Origin: Atopobiaceae bacterium UBA7016
GTDB taxonomy: Bacteria > Actinomycetota > Coriobacteriia > Coriobacteriales > Atopobiaceae
Assembly: GCA_002449555.1 (NCBI GenBank)
Contig: DJXA01000215.1
Coordinates: forward strand, 1 to 10,660
Length of the DNA: 10,660 nucleotides
Reading direction: 5' to 3'
Position numbers and translations under genes: made by a program. Below are positions 1 to 5,254 of this stretch, piece by piece. Below the pieces are notes generated by a model. The model saw only the letters and a list, made by a program, of their open reading frames with translations. It searched no databases and had not been told where the DNA came from. Each line of letters opens with the position of its first letter. The first letter of the stretch is position 1.

Positions 1-451
1 CATAGCCCCCGTCTATGGCCTCGCCCACGGTCATCTCTATGAGGGCCATCGAGCCATCCAACTCTGGGCAGGTTTTGCTCTGGTGATAGGAGTGACCAGC
101 TAGGGTGACCCAGCAGGGCAGCTCGCGGTGCCTCCGCTGTGCCTCGGCACGGTGTTGCGCGATTTCCTCCGCCGAAAGACCCGATGCTTCGTTGTTTGTT
201 GTGGCTTCTGTCTCTGCCTGGGTCTCGGGTTCCACTTGGGGCTCGGGCTTATCGTTGTCCTGCGCGGCCTGTTCTTCCACCGGAACGTCTTCGCTCTGGG
301 AGGACGTGCCCGAGCCAGCCGTCGAGTCGCAGGCTGCCAAGAGCACGGCGAGCAACACCAAGATGCTGGCAACGGACAGCAGGCCAAGGCCGCTCACGCG
401 ACGGTGCGTGCGGCTTCTGCTGTTGTTGCGGGCGATGTTCTGCTTGGCCAT
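1..451 (-). CDS. Partial lipoprotein with YHxxxxC-type C-terminal domain (3' end outside window)
   Basis: The gene reads leftward off the window edge, so 150 codons are visible and the C-terminus is missing. A basic N-region (residues 1-19), a hydrophobic stretch (about 21-40) and the lipobox LLAAC with Cys41 indicate a signal-peptidase-II lipoprotein anchored outside the membrane. Residues 42-92 form a low-complexity linker rich in Glu, Gln, Thr and Pro. Residues 113-150 read CWVTLAGHSYHQSKTC and continue to AIDGGY. This resembles a small cysteine module common at the ends of Gram-positive exported proteins (W/YVT..G..YH....C......AL..GY.PC..C). If that is right, only the closing CxxC pair lies beyond the edge. 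The ATG at 451 is preceded by GGGGAAGG about ten bases upstream. The module's function is not established; metal binding is an inference. Confidence 0.8.
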   Translation of the reverse strand, partial: MAKQNIARNNSRSRTHRRVSGLGLLSVASILVLLAVLLAACDSTAGSGTSSQSEDVPVEEQAAQDNDKPEPQVEPETQAETEATTNNEASGLSAEEIAQHRAEAQRRHRELPCWVTLAGHSYHQSKTCPELDGSMALIEMTVGEAIDGGY

Positions 452-496
452 GTGAGCTCGCCTTCCCCTTCGTGCCCGCGCAAGGTTCTTTCGGAA

Positions 497-505
497 ACTC
501 TACCA
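497..505 (-). promoter_or_regulatory. Possible extended -10 for the partial lipoprotein gene
   Basis: The minus strand reads TGGTAGAGT here, a TG-N extended -10 with four of six matches to TATAAT, about 46 bases before the ATG at 451. No recognisable -35 exists. The place where it would lie is occupied by the 510-540 hairpin element. Confidence 0.3.
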
Positions 506-509
506 GATG

Positions 510-540
510 ACGTGAGCAGGGGACGGGTACCTGTTCACGT
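510..540. repeat. REP-like hairpin, copy 1 (GGTACC family)
   Basis: An 11-bp stem is formed by ACGTGAGCAGG (510-520) and CCTGTTCACGT (530-540), with one G-T wobble and the 9-base loop GGACGGGTA. A second copy of the same sequence lies at 2487-2531. The compact GGGAC-GGTACC-TGTTC form resembles short repeats dispersed by REP-associated Y1 transposases in other genomes, but no such transposase lies in the window. It sits between the AAC(6') gene and the lipoprotein gene. There is no T-run after either arm, so it is not a classical terminator. Confidence 0.75.
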
Positions 541-593
541 CCGCGGCAGCGGTGCAGCGGCGATGGTCTCTCCCCAGCTCATCGGGCGCGAGC

Positions 594-1130
594 TCACAGC
601 TCCTTCTCCATCAGCCAGCAATCCTCCCACCTTCCCTCGAACAGCTCGTGGGCAGGAAGCGGCTTGATGATCCTGAACCCTGCCTTCTCATAGGCCCTGA
701 TCGCACGCGGGTTGCTCTTGTGGGGATCGAGGAGGATGACGTCCGCCGCCTTGACCTCCTTCAGGTACCCGGCCATCAGTCGCAGGAACGACGAGCCGAT
801 TCCCTTGCTCCAGTATGCGGGCTCGCCAATAAACTGGTCCATCGCGAACACGACACGGCCGTCGTCAGGGTAGTCGTACTCGTCAAACAGCTCTCCGGTC
901 AGCCGATACGCCTGCCCGTATCCGATGGGCGCGCCTGCATACTCGATGATCATCCTGAAGCCGTCGGGGATTTCCTCGAGGTAGTGGGCGGCGAGCGTGT
1001 CCGTCGTGAACCTGGCGTTGCGCCCCTCGTAGTATTCGAGCACGCGGTTGTCAGTCAGCCACTTCAGCATGAGCGGAAGGTCGCCCACGCAGAAGTCCCT
1101 GATCAGTATTTCGCCGTCTTCAATTTGCAC
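594..1130 (-). CDS. aac(6'): Aminoglycoside 6'-N-acetyltransferase, AAC(6')-Ie-like (GNAT fold)
   Basis: Family members transfer an acetyl group from acetyl-CoA to the 6'-amino group of aminoglycosides in the cytoplasm, giving resistance. The protein (178 aa) follows the N-terminal domain of the bifunctional AAC(6')-Ie/APH(2'')-Ia enzyme almost end to end as I remember it. Shared blocks include LMLKWLTD, FRMIIEY, PIGYGQ, MDQFIGEPAYWSKGIG, DPHKSNPRAIRAYEKAGF and EDCWLME. The Asp of MDQF matches Asp99, the proposed general base of AAC(6')-Ie. GIGSSFL is the acetyl-CoA loop. No APH domain follows, so it is a stand-alone enzyme. A longer frame reaches a GTG at 1148. I prefer the GTG at 1130 because known relatives begin there, an AGG lies six bases upstream, and the likely -10 at 1170-1175 leaves almost no leader for 1148. 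Spectrum and activity cannot be read from sequence; an intrinsic housekeeping relative is possible. Confidence 0.88.
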   Translation of the reverse strand: MQIEDGEILIRDFCVGDLPLMLKWLTDNRVLEYYEGRNARFTTDTLAAHYLEEIPDGFRMIIEYAGAPIGYGQAYRLTGELFDEYDYPDDGRVVFAMDQFIGEPAYWSKGIGSSFLRLMAGYLKEVKAADVILLDPHKSNPRAIRAYEKAGFRIIKPLPAHELFEGRWEDCWLMEKEL

Positions 1131-1169
1131 GTTGCGCCTGTGTTTCACATGGTTCTTGACCTGCTCAGC

Positions 1170-1175
1170 ATTCTA
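1170..1175 (-). promoter_or_regulatory. Candidate -10 box for the AAC(6') gene
   Basis: The minus strand reads TAGAAT (five of six to consensus), 40 bases before the preferred GTG at 1130. The -35 is poor (TGCACG at 17-bp spacing). The 50-bp tandem array begins about 45 bases further upstream, so the array lies just outside the core promoter. Confidence 0.4.
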
Positions 1176-1220
1176 GGAGTATGTGGACGACGCGTGCATG
1201 GTCGTCCTGTAGTGTTCGCG

Positions 1221-1340
1221 TTTTGACGCAGCCGGCCAGCGTGTCGCCCAATGCGACAGTTCGGCCCCGGTTTTGACGCATCCGGCCAGCGCGCCGCCCG
1301 ATGCGACAGCTCGGCCCCCGGTTTTGACGCATCCAGCCAG
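1221..1340. repeat. Tandem array of a 50-51-bp GC-rich unit (2.4 copies)
   Basis: Units begin with TTTTGACGCA at 1221, 1271 and 1322. The first is 50 bp, the second 51 bp, and the third is cut after about 19 bp. Each full unit carries TTTTGACGCA(T/G)CC, GGCCAGCG and ATGCGACAG(T/C)TCGGCCCC. TGACGCAT and ATGCGACA within the second unit are complementary except for one A-A mismatch, so each unit can fold into a hairpin. Units 1 and 2 differ at several positions, so the duplication is not very recent. The array fills most of the gap between the AAC(6') gene and the upstream hypothetical gene. It ends only four bases before the latter's stop codon region. Confidence 0.85.
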
Positions 1341-1343
1341 CCG

Positions 1344-1919
1344 TCAGTCCGTTTCCGACGCAATCATGACGACGTACCTGCCCATGCGACTGTCGTACAC
1401 GCTCCAGCACGCCGCGCCCCACCACTCGTGCCCGTCGTCGAAGAGGTTGGACCAGTCCGTGGTCCACTCGTACACTTCCAGTTCATCGGCCCCCTCGGGG
1501 AACAGCGCGGCGTTGACCCTGCGGAAGTCGTCCGGCCCGTATCCCGAGGGGTGCGGGGTCTCCCAGAACGCATACCAGTACGGAATCTGCTCGCCCATCA
1601 GGGGGTCCGGCAGCTCGCAGTCGTAGTGCCTCTGACCGACGCGGTCCGTCCGCACGATCTCCGGCACGTGGAGCAGGGCGTCCACTTCGATCTGACGGGC
1701 ACGCGCCTTTTCCATGTCCAGGCTCCACGGGAACGGCTCGTCCTGCGGCTGCGAGTCGGTGTCCCGCTCCATCACCTTGAGCGCCGCAAACAGAACGGCG
1801 TCCTTGTGCGAGCGATACCCCTGGTGCGGCGAGTCGGCCTCGATCAGGCAGTACTCGACGCCGCATCTCGGGTAGTGCTCCAGCAGCTCGTAGAACGGGT
1901 CATGTAGCAGCTCTCTCAT
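1344..1919 (-). CDS. Conserved hypothetical protein, aromatic- and acid-rich
   Basis: The product is a 191-aa soluble protein with no signal peptide or membrane segment. It is rich in Trp, Tyr, Asp and Glu. The C-terminal half carries the most distinctive blocks: YWYAFWETPHPSGYGPDDF, ADELEVYEWTTDWSNLFDDG, HEWWGAACWSVYD and the closing YVVMIASETD. I have a general recollection of such WWG...YD...V.ASATD endings in uncharacterised proteins of gut Firmicutes and Actinobacteria, but know no assigned role. The ATG at 1919 is preferred over the GTG at 1928 because AGGTGATC lies at ideal spacing before it and would overlap the GTG. The upstream GNAT gene ends 73 bases away across a hairpin. No function is proposed. 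The acidic, aromatic composition is compatible with an immunity-type or binding protein, but that is speculation. Confidence 0.75.
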   Translation of the reverse strand: MRELLHDPFYELLEHYPRCGVEYCLIEADSPHQGYRSHKDAVLFAALKVMERDTDSQPQDEPFPWSLDMEKARARQIEVDALLHVPEIVRTDRVGQRHYDCELPDPLMGEQIPYWYAFWETPHPSGYGPDDFRRVNAALFPEGADELEVYEWTTDWSNLFDDGHEWWGAACWSVYDSRMGRYVVMIASETD

Positions 1920-1951
1920 GATGATCACCTACAAACTGGAATGCATCGAAA

Positions 1952-1980
1952 GGGACCAAAAGGTCCGACTCTGTGGTCCC
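1952..1980. repeat. GGGACC palindrome with two mutually exclusive hairpins
   Basis: GGGACCA (1952-1958) pairs perfectly with TGGTCCC (1974-1980). An alternative inner hairpin, GGACC-AAAA-GGTCC (1953-1966), shares the left arm. It lies 12 bases past the stop of the minus-strand GNAT gene. Read on that strand, the inner hairpin is followed by CTTTCG, a very short T-run, so it could act as a weak terminator or an RNA-processing or attenuation hairpin before the hypothetical gene. Confidence 0.55.
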
Positions 1981-1992
1981 AGCTGCGCGCGC

Positions 1993-2442
1993 TCACCGAC
2001 TCAAGCGCAACAGGTGCGCGTTCATCTTGAAGCCGTAGCGCTCATAGAGCGTTAGCGCGTTGTTGCCATCCGCCACCTTCACATCTATGTCGCGAATGCC
2101 AAGCCCTTCAAACCTATTCAGAGCCCATTCCATCAGTTGGGCTCCGTATCCTTTTCCTCTGTGGTCCTCCGAGACGATGAGGTACTCAAGGTCACCGACA
2201 GCGTTGCCATAGTTGATCTTGCAGAAGCCGATAACCCTGTCTTCCGTTTCGATCACGGCAATGGACGAACGCCCAGCATCAACGTCAGACGAGAAGCGCG
2301 CGAGCGTTTCTCCAAAGGGCTGCTTCGGATAGCATCCCTTGAAATTGATGGAAACGCTGTTGTGATGCCTCGCCAGCTCCTCAAGACAACCACGGAGCTT
2401 GGGTACTTCTTCTGGACCGATCTCTCTCATGCCGTTCTCCAT
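1993..2442 (-). CDS. GNAT-family N-acetyltransferase (small, Acetyltransf_1 type)
   Basis: The 149-aa protein has the core GNAT features. A beta-strand segment AVGDLEYLIVSEDHRGKGYG (81-100) contains the acetyl-CoA pyrophosphate loop RGKGYG. Residues 128-138 read NALTLYERYGF, the usual final alpha-helix and beta-strand. IAVIETEDRVIGFCKI (61-76) is the central strand pair. Such enzymes acetylate a small molecule or a protein N-terminus or lysine; the substrate here is unknown. The ATG at 2442 has AAGGGGG four bases upstream. An internal ATG at 2430 with GGAG is possible. The frame stays open upstream to 2568, but that part translates the repeat element at 2487-2531 (LLTLLTLLT) and is not protein. 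The gene is divergent from the lipoprotein hydrolase. Confidence 0.85.
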   Translation of the reverse strand: MENGMREIGPEEVPKLRGCLEELARHHNSVSINFKGCYPKQPFGETLARFSSDVDAGRSSIAVIETEDRVIGFCKINYGNAVGDLEYLIVSEDHRGKGYGAQLMEWALNRFEGLGIRDIDVKVADGNNALTLYERYGFKMNAHLLRLSR

Positions 2443-2467
2443 GAATCCCCCTTGCCGCGCTCGCTTC

Positions 2468-2473
2468 ATTCTA
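2468..2473 (-). promoter_or_regulatory. Candidate -10 box for the small GNAT gene
   Basis: The minus strand reads TAGAAT, 25 bases before the ATG at 2442, the same hexamer as the AAC(6') candidate. The -35 position at 17-bp spacing reads CTGCTC, which is part of the expanded repeat arm at 2487-2515. The repeat therefore supplies the upstream promoter sequence. Confidence 0.45.
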
Positions 2474-2486
2474 CGTGAACGTGAAT

Positions 2487-2531
2487 ACGTGAGCAGGGTG
2501 AGCAGGGTGAGCAGGGGACGGGTACCTGTTC
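2487..2531. repeat. REP-like hairpin, copy 2, with 9-bp unit expanded to three copies
   Basis: GTGAGCAGG occurs at 2489-2497, 2498-2506 and 2507-2515, followed by GGACGGGTACCTGTTC (2516-2531). This is the 510-540 element with its left stem arm repeated three times in tandem. The right-arm continuation CACGT is lost: it reads GTCGC here. Two further ACGTGA hexamers (2473-2484) precede it. The element sits between two divergent genes, on the -35 side of the GNAT promoter. Confidence 0.8.
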
Positions 2532-2617
2532 GTCGCACCACGCTCTTGTGTTGGAGTTGTATTGGCAACGGAATTCAGCTGTGATTCAGATTCGAATGGT
2601 AGGCTCAAGTGAACTCG

Positions 2618-2645
2618 TTGCGCGGATGGTGGTCCGCTCTATAAA
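2618..2645 (+). promoter_or_regulatory. Candidate promoter of the lipoprotein hydrolase gene
   Basis: TATAAA (2640-2645) is a good -10, with TTGCGC (2618-2623) 16 bp upstream as a weak -35. The -10 lies 25 bases before the ATG at 2671. Confidence 0.45.
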
Positions 2646-2670
2646 ACACCCCACAAGAGATGGAGCAAAC

Positions 2671-3759
2671 ATGCGCAAGACGGTTATGTCTGCGGTGGTG
2701 GGCGCTGCGCTATGCGTGTCCCTTTTGGCCTGCGGCCAGCAGACCACGAGCCAGCAGTCCACGAGCCAAGAGACCGTGTCCGAGGAAACCACGAGCGAGG
2801 AAACCACGAGCGAGGAAACCACGTCCGAAGAAGCTTCGGTGGCTGAGGCCTCGTCAGACACGTCCGCACAAGGCGCAGAGACGAGTGCGGCGAACCCCAT
2901 CGGTACCGTTGCCAACGACATCGCCGAGGACGAGGACGCGCTTGTGTCGACGTATCCCGAGCGGTTCACGCAACAGACCTACGAGGATCCCGACACGGGC
3001 CTGGCCGTGACGTACAATCTCTTCCTCCCTGCGAACTATGACGAGAATGCCAGCTATCCGATGGTCGTCTTCATTGGGGACTCTACCTGCGCAAATGGCG
3101 ATCCCTCGCGTTCGTTGACACAGGGTCTTGGCGCTTTGGTTTGGGCTAGCGACGCATGGCAGGCGGCCAACCCGACCATCGTGTGCGTGCCGACCTATCC
3201 CGAGACGATTCTCGACGATCACAACGGTTACAGCACCACGGAGTACGTGGAGCTGACCAAGCGGCTGATTGACACCGTGGCGAGCGAGTATGCCGTGGAC
3301 GCGAGCCGCGTCTACGGTACCGGCCAGTCCATGGGCTGCATGACCACGCTCATCCTGGCGTCGGAGTACCCAGACCTCTACGCAGGGTGCATGTTCGTTG
3401 ACGGACAGTGGGACGTCTCGACGCTTGCGGGTCTTGAGGGGCAGAGCTTCGTGTACTTCGCTGCGGAGGATGACCAGCCGGCAACCAACGGCATGAACGA
3501 GGTCAAGGCCATGTTCGATACGGATTCCGTGCCGTATGCCACCGCACAATGGGATGGCACGTGGTCGCCTGAGCAGCGCTCCGAAGCTGCGGAAGAGATG
3601 GCTGCGCAGAATCAAAAGGCAAACTTCATCTCGTGGGCGTCGGGCACCATCGACGCTGGCGAAGGCGGCGGCATGGGTGGGGCTGCGTACCACATGGCCT
3701 CGTTCGACTACGCGTACCGCTGCATCGCGGCGATGGAGTGGCTGTTTCAGCAGGCGTAG
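2671..3759 (+). CDS. Surface lipoprotein alpha/beta-hydrolase (predicted esterase/peptidase)
   Basis: The product is a 362-aa lipoprotein. Residues 1-20 are a signal peptide ending LLAC with lipidated Cys21. Residues 24-75 are a Ser/Thr/Glu linker encoded in part by three 15-bp repeats (2782-2826). The rest is an alpha/beta-hydrolase: VTYNLFLPANY (113-123), PMVVFIGD (130-137), the nucleophile elbow GQSMG (218-222, Ser220), a probable acid at Asp267 or Asp268 (AAEDDQP), and His341 in AAYHMASFDYAY. This layout resembles predicted peptidases and esterases related to PHB depolymerase-type hydrolases (COG4099-like). It would act on an unknown extracellular ester or amide. GATGGAG five bases before the ATG at 2671 supports this start. 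An in-frame extension to 2548 lacks a signal peptide and crosses the promoter. It is monocistronic and convergent with the next GNAT. Confidence 0.85.
   Translation: MRKTVMSAVVGAALCVSLLACGQQTTSQQSTSQETVSEETTSEETTSEETTSEEASVAEASSDTSAQGAETSAANPIGTVANDIAEDEDALVSTYPERFTQQTYEDPDTGLAVTYNLFLPANYDENASYPMVVFIGDSTCANGDPSRSLTQGLGALVWASDAWQAANPTIVCVPTYPETILDDHNGYSTTEYVELTKRLIDTVASEYAVDASRVYGTGQSMGCMTTLILASEYPDLYAGCMFVDGQWDVSTLAGLEGQSFVYFAAEDDQPATNGMNEVKAMFDTDSVPYATAQWDGTWSPEQRSEAAEEMAAQNQKANFISWASGTIDAGEGGGMGGAAYHMASFDYAYRCIAAMEWLFQQA
2782..2826 (+). repeat. Three 15-bp in-frame repeats in the lipoprotein linker
   Basis: GAGGAAACCACGAGC occurs at 2782-2796 and 2797-2811, and with two changes at 2812-2826. 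It encodes EETTS units in the linker between the lipid anchor and the enzyme domain. Gain or loss of units would change tether length without a frameshift. Confidence 0.8.
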
Positions 3760-3786
3760 TGGGACAAGGGGAACGTCTTCTGTCAC
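3759..3786. repeat. Degenerate palindromic element between convergent genes
   Basis: The plus strand reads GTGGGACAAGGGGAACG followed by TCTTCTGTCAC. The right end TGTCAC matches the left arm GTG..GACA only with extra bases, so this is an imperfect hairpin. The GGGGAACGTCTTCTGTC pattern is similar in form, though not in sequence, to the GGTACC element elsewhere in the window. It starts on the last base of the hydrolase stop and lies 38 bases from the stop of the converging GNAT gene. Confidence 0.4.
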
Positions 3787-3823
3787 CATTCGCATTGGGG
3801 GAGGGGTGAAGGCCGAGCGAGGG

Positions 3824-4375
3824 TCAGCGCCCCTCCACGTCGCTCCTGAGCAGCCCGTAGAGGTAGTAGTCGCACCACGTGTTGACCATCTTGCCCTGGC
3901 GGACCATGCCTTCGCGTACGAAGCCGCACTTCTCGAGCATCCTCCAGGACGTGACGTTGCGCACGTCGACCTCCGCACAGAGGCGCTGGAGCTCCGTGTG
4001 CTCGAAGCAGAAGCGGGCCACGGCCGAGAGCGCCTCCGTGCCGTAGCCCATCTGTTGCTGGCTCGGCGCCAGGCGTATCGCCACCGTCGCCATGCGGTCA
4101 TTCACAATGAGGTAGACCCAGAGTTCCCCGACGACCTTGCCGGAATCCCGTTCCTCAATCCCTAGGTGGAGGCTCTTCGTCGGCCTCTCGGGCTTCTCGA
4201 ACATCAGCGCGGGGTCCTTGTCTGTCCTGCTCGGACCCTTCCCCCAGTACGCGTAGATGGACCTGTCTGCCATCCACTCTCTGAGCGCTGGAACGTCGGA
4301 GGCGGCCATGGGCCGGAGCCTTAGCCTCTCGGTCTCGATGATCGGCTTTGACTGGATGTAGTCTGCAAGTGCCAT
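3824..4375 (-). CDS. GNAT-family N-acetyltransferase, RimJ/RimL type
   Basis: The 183-aa protein fits the Acetyltransf_3 (RimJ/RimL) group. It opens with TERLRLRPMAASDVPALREW (15-34), the usual start of that fold. The acetyl-CoA loop is QQMGYGTEALSAVARFCF (107-124), where Q-x-x-G-x-G is replaced by QQMGYG. The terminal block is VDVRNVTSWRMLEKCGFVRE (137-156), with the Asn-x-x-Ser-x-x-x-Leu-x-x-x-Gly-Phe signature. Members acetylate ribosomal-protein N-termini, other proteins, or small molecules including drugs. No feature here fixes the substrate. AAGGAG five bases before the ATG at 4375 makes the start secure. The gene is solitary: it is convergent with the hydrolase downstream and separated by 340 bp of repeats from the M50 gene upstream. 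Confidence 0.88.
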   Translation of the reverse strand: MALADYIQSKPIIETERLRLRPMAASDVPALREWMADRSIYAYWGKGPSRTDKDPALMFEKPERPTKSLHLGIEERDSGKVVGELWVYLIVNDRMATVAIRLAPSQQQMGYGTEALSAVARFCFEHTELQRLCAEVDVRNVTSWRMLEKCGFVREGMVRQGKMVNTWCDYYLYGLLRSDVEGR

Positions 4376-4504
4376 GGCCGCTCCTTGCCTCGCTGCGTAC
4401 GGTGCCCGTCACCATTGAAGCAAGTGTTGCGCATACTTCAACCCCTGCGTTCGGGGCGTAGCGGCGAGGCGCGAGTGAGGGGCCGCAACGCGGCCCATCT
4501 GGAG

Positions 4505-4690
4505 GTGTTCAAAAAAACGTGAGTTTATGTGTTCAGCGGTGCGTGCCAGAAGAGCTTTGGACACTTTTCGCGAGTTTATGTGTCCACGAGCGGGGGTGCG
4601 CCTGCGTTTTGGACACATAAACTCGCGAAAAGTGTCCAAAACCTTTGCTGGAGGCTTAGCAAGACACATAAACTCGCGACAAGTGTCCAA
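4505..4690. repeat. Four-copy array of 27-bp palindromes, flipped in the middle
   Basis: The unit has complementary ends GGACAC and GTGTCC around a core TTTTCGCGAGTTTAT. Copy A is 4559-4585 (plus orientation). Copy B, 4611-4637, is its exact reverse complement. Copy C, 4662-4688, is reversed with two changes. A degenerate copy D ends at 4534 (plus), sharing CG-GAGTTTATGTGT-C. Starts are spaced 51, 52 and 51 bp apart with unrelated 24-25-bp spacers. Including flanks, A and B form a perfect 31-bp inverted repeat (4556-4586 and 4610-4640) around a 23-bp loop. The whole gene-free stretch is 4376-4715. Outside the array it holds a hairpin GGGCCGC-AAC-GCGGCCC (4480-4496) without a T-run, and nothing else I can identify. 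Short reading frames crossing the array merely translate the repeats. Confidence 0.9.
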
Positions 4691-4715
4691 GCCCTCCGCG
4701 GTCCATGCCTTACCG

Positions 4716-5237
4716 TTAGCCTTGTCGGCCCCTGATGGAATTGAGTATCTGCAGGCCGTCGGTCTCCATCCCCCTGACTTCCCCGTGGAAATAGTGCGTG
4801 GGGATCACAGACAGAACCAGCGTGAACACATTGATGAAAAGGGCGCTGTTCAGGAATGATTCAACGGCGCTGGGTGCGAGGAAACCCGAGTTCAGGGGCA
4901 AATCTCCCAGCATGAGCAGCAACAACCCGATAACCGCAACAAGAGAGGCGATCGGGCCTCCTGCGAGCATCGCAAGCAGCTTGGCATCCGTGTCTATCGC
5001 ATCCGTATGCAACGGGATGAAGCAGCCATCAAAGGGGAGCAGCTTCACGGTCAGCCTCTTGGTGTCGAGCAGCACTTTGCCCGAACCGACCCGTATATGC
5101 CAGCGCCCGTTTCCCGTTGCGAGCACATAGCCGAGAGCGTGGCCCATCTCATGCATCAGGGTTGAGAGGCAGAACAGTGCCCACAAGGCGCAGGCGAATA
5201 TGGCTAGCTCAAGAATGGCTGCAATTGCCCTCGGCAT
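4716..5237 (-). CDS. Small M50-like (site-2-protease-type) membrane metallopeptidase
   Basis: The 173-aa integral membrane protein has a first hydrophobic segment (about 4-28) running into HEMGH (29-33), the zinc-binding HExxH motif of intramembrane metalloproteases. A second helix (about 88-111) starts with the AGGPIASL block typical of family M50. A third (about 127-146) ends near ESDG-like METDGLQIL, whose Asp160 is a candidate third zinc ligand (families usually show NxxPxxxxDG). All three catalytic elements are therefore present in a minimal protein without PDZ or CBS domains. Such short M50 proteins are often of unknown substrate; membrane signalling or peptide maturation are possible roles. 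The start at 5237 has only a weak AGG upstream. It lies 17 bp after the stop of the phosphatase remnant, suggesting co-transcription with the original gene. Confidence 0.75.
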   Translation of the reverse strand: MPRAIAAILELAIFACALWALFCLSTLMHEMGHALGYVLATGNGRWHIRVGSGKVLLDTKRLTVKLLPFDGCFIPLHTDAIDTDAKLLAMLAGGPIASLVAVIGLLLLMLGDLPLNSGFLAPSAVESFLNSALFINVFTLVLSVIPTHYFHGEVRGMETDGLQILNSIRGRQG

Positions 5238-5254
5238 TCGACTACCTGCACGTC

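Noticed and set aside
2443..2568. N-terminal extension of the small GNAT
   Set aside because: The added residues translate the 9-bp repeat (LLT units) and the promoter region. The ATG at 2442 has a good ribosome site.
2854..4101. Minus-strand open frame of 415 codons
   Set aside because: It is antisense to the lipoprotein hydrolase and overlaps the RimJ/RimL-type GNAT out of frame. The composition is Arg/Ser-rich as in GC-rich shadow frames, and no domain is recognisable.
4480..4496. Intrinsic terminator hairpin GGGCCGC-AAC-GCGGCCC
   Set aside because: The stem is perfect but there is no T-run on either strand, so rho-independent termination is not supported.
4505..4690. CRISPR array (27-bp repeats, 24-25-bp spacers)
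   Set aside because: The repeats reverse orientation halfway, are themselves palindromic, number only four with one badly degenerate, and no cas gene is present. CRISPR repeats keep one orientation.
4527..4859. Plus-strand reading frame of 110 codons through the palindrome array
   Set aside because: Its first half just translates the repeat in both orientations (TFREFMCP and HINSRKVSK), and its second half is antisense to the M50 gene. It has no ribosome site.
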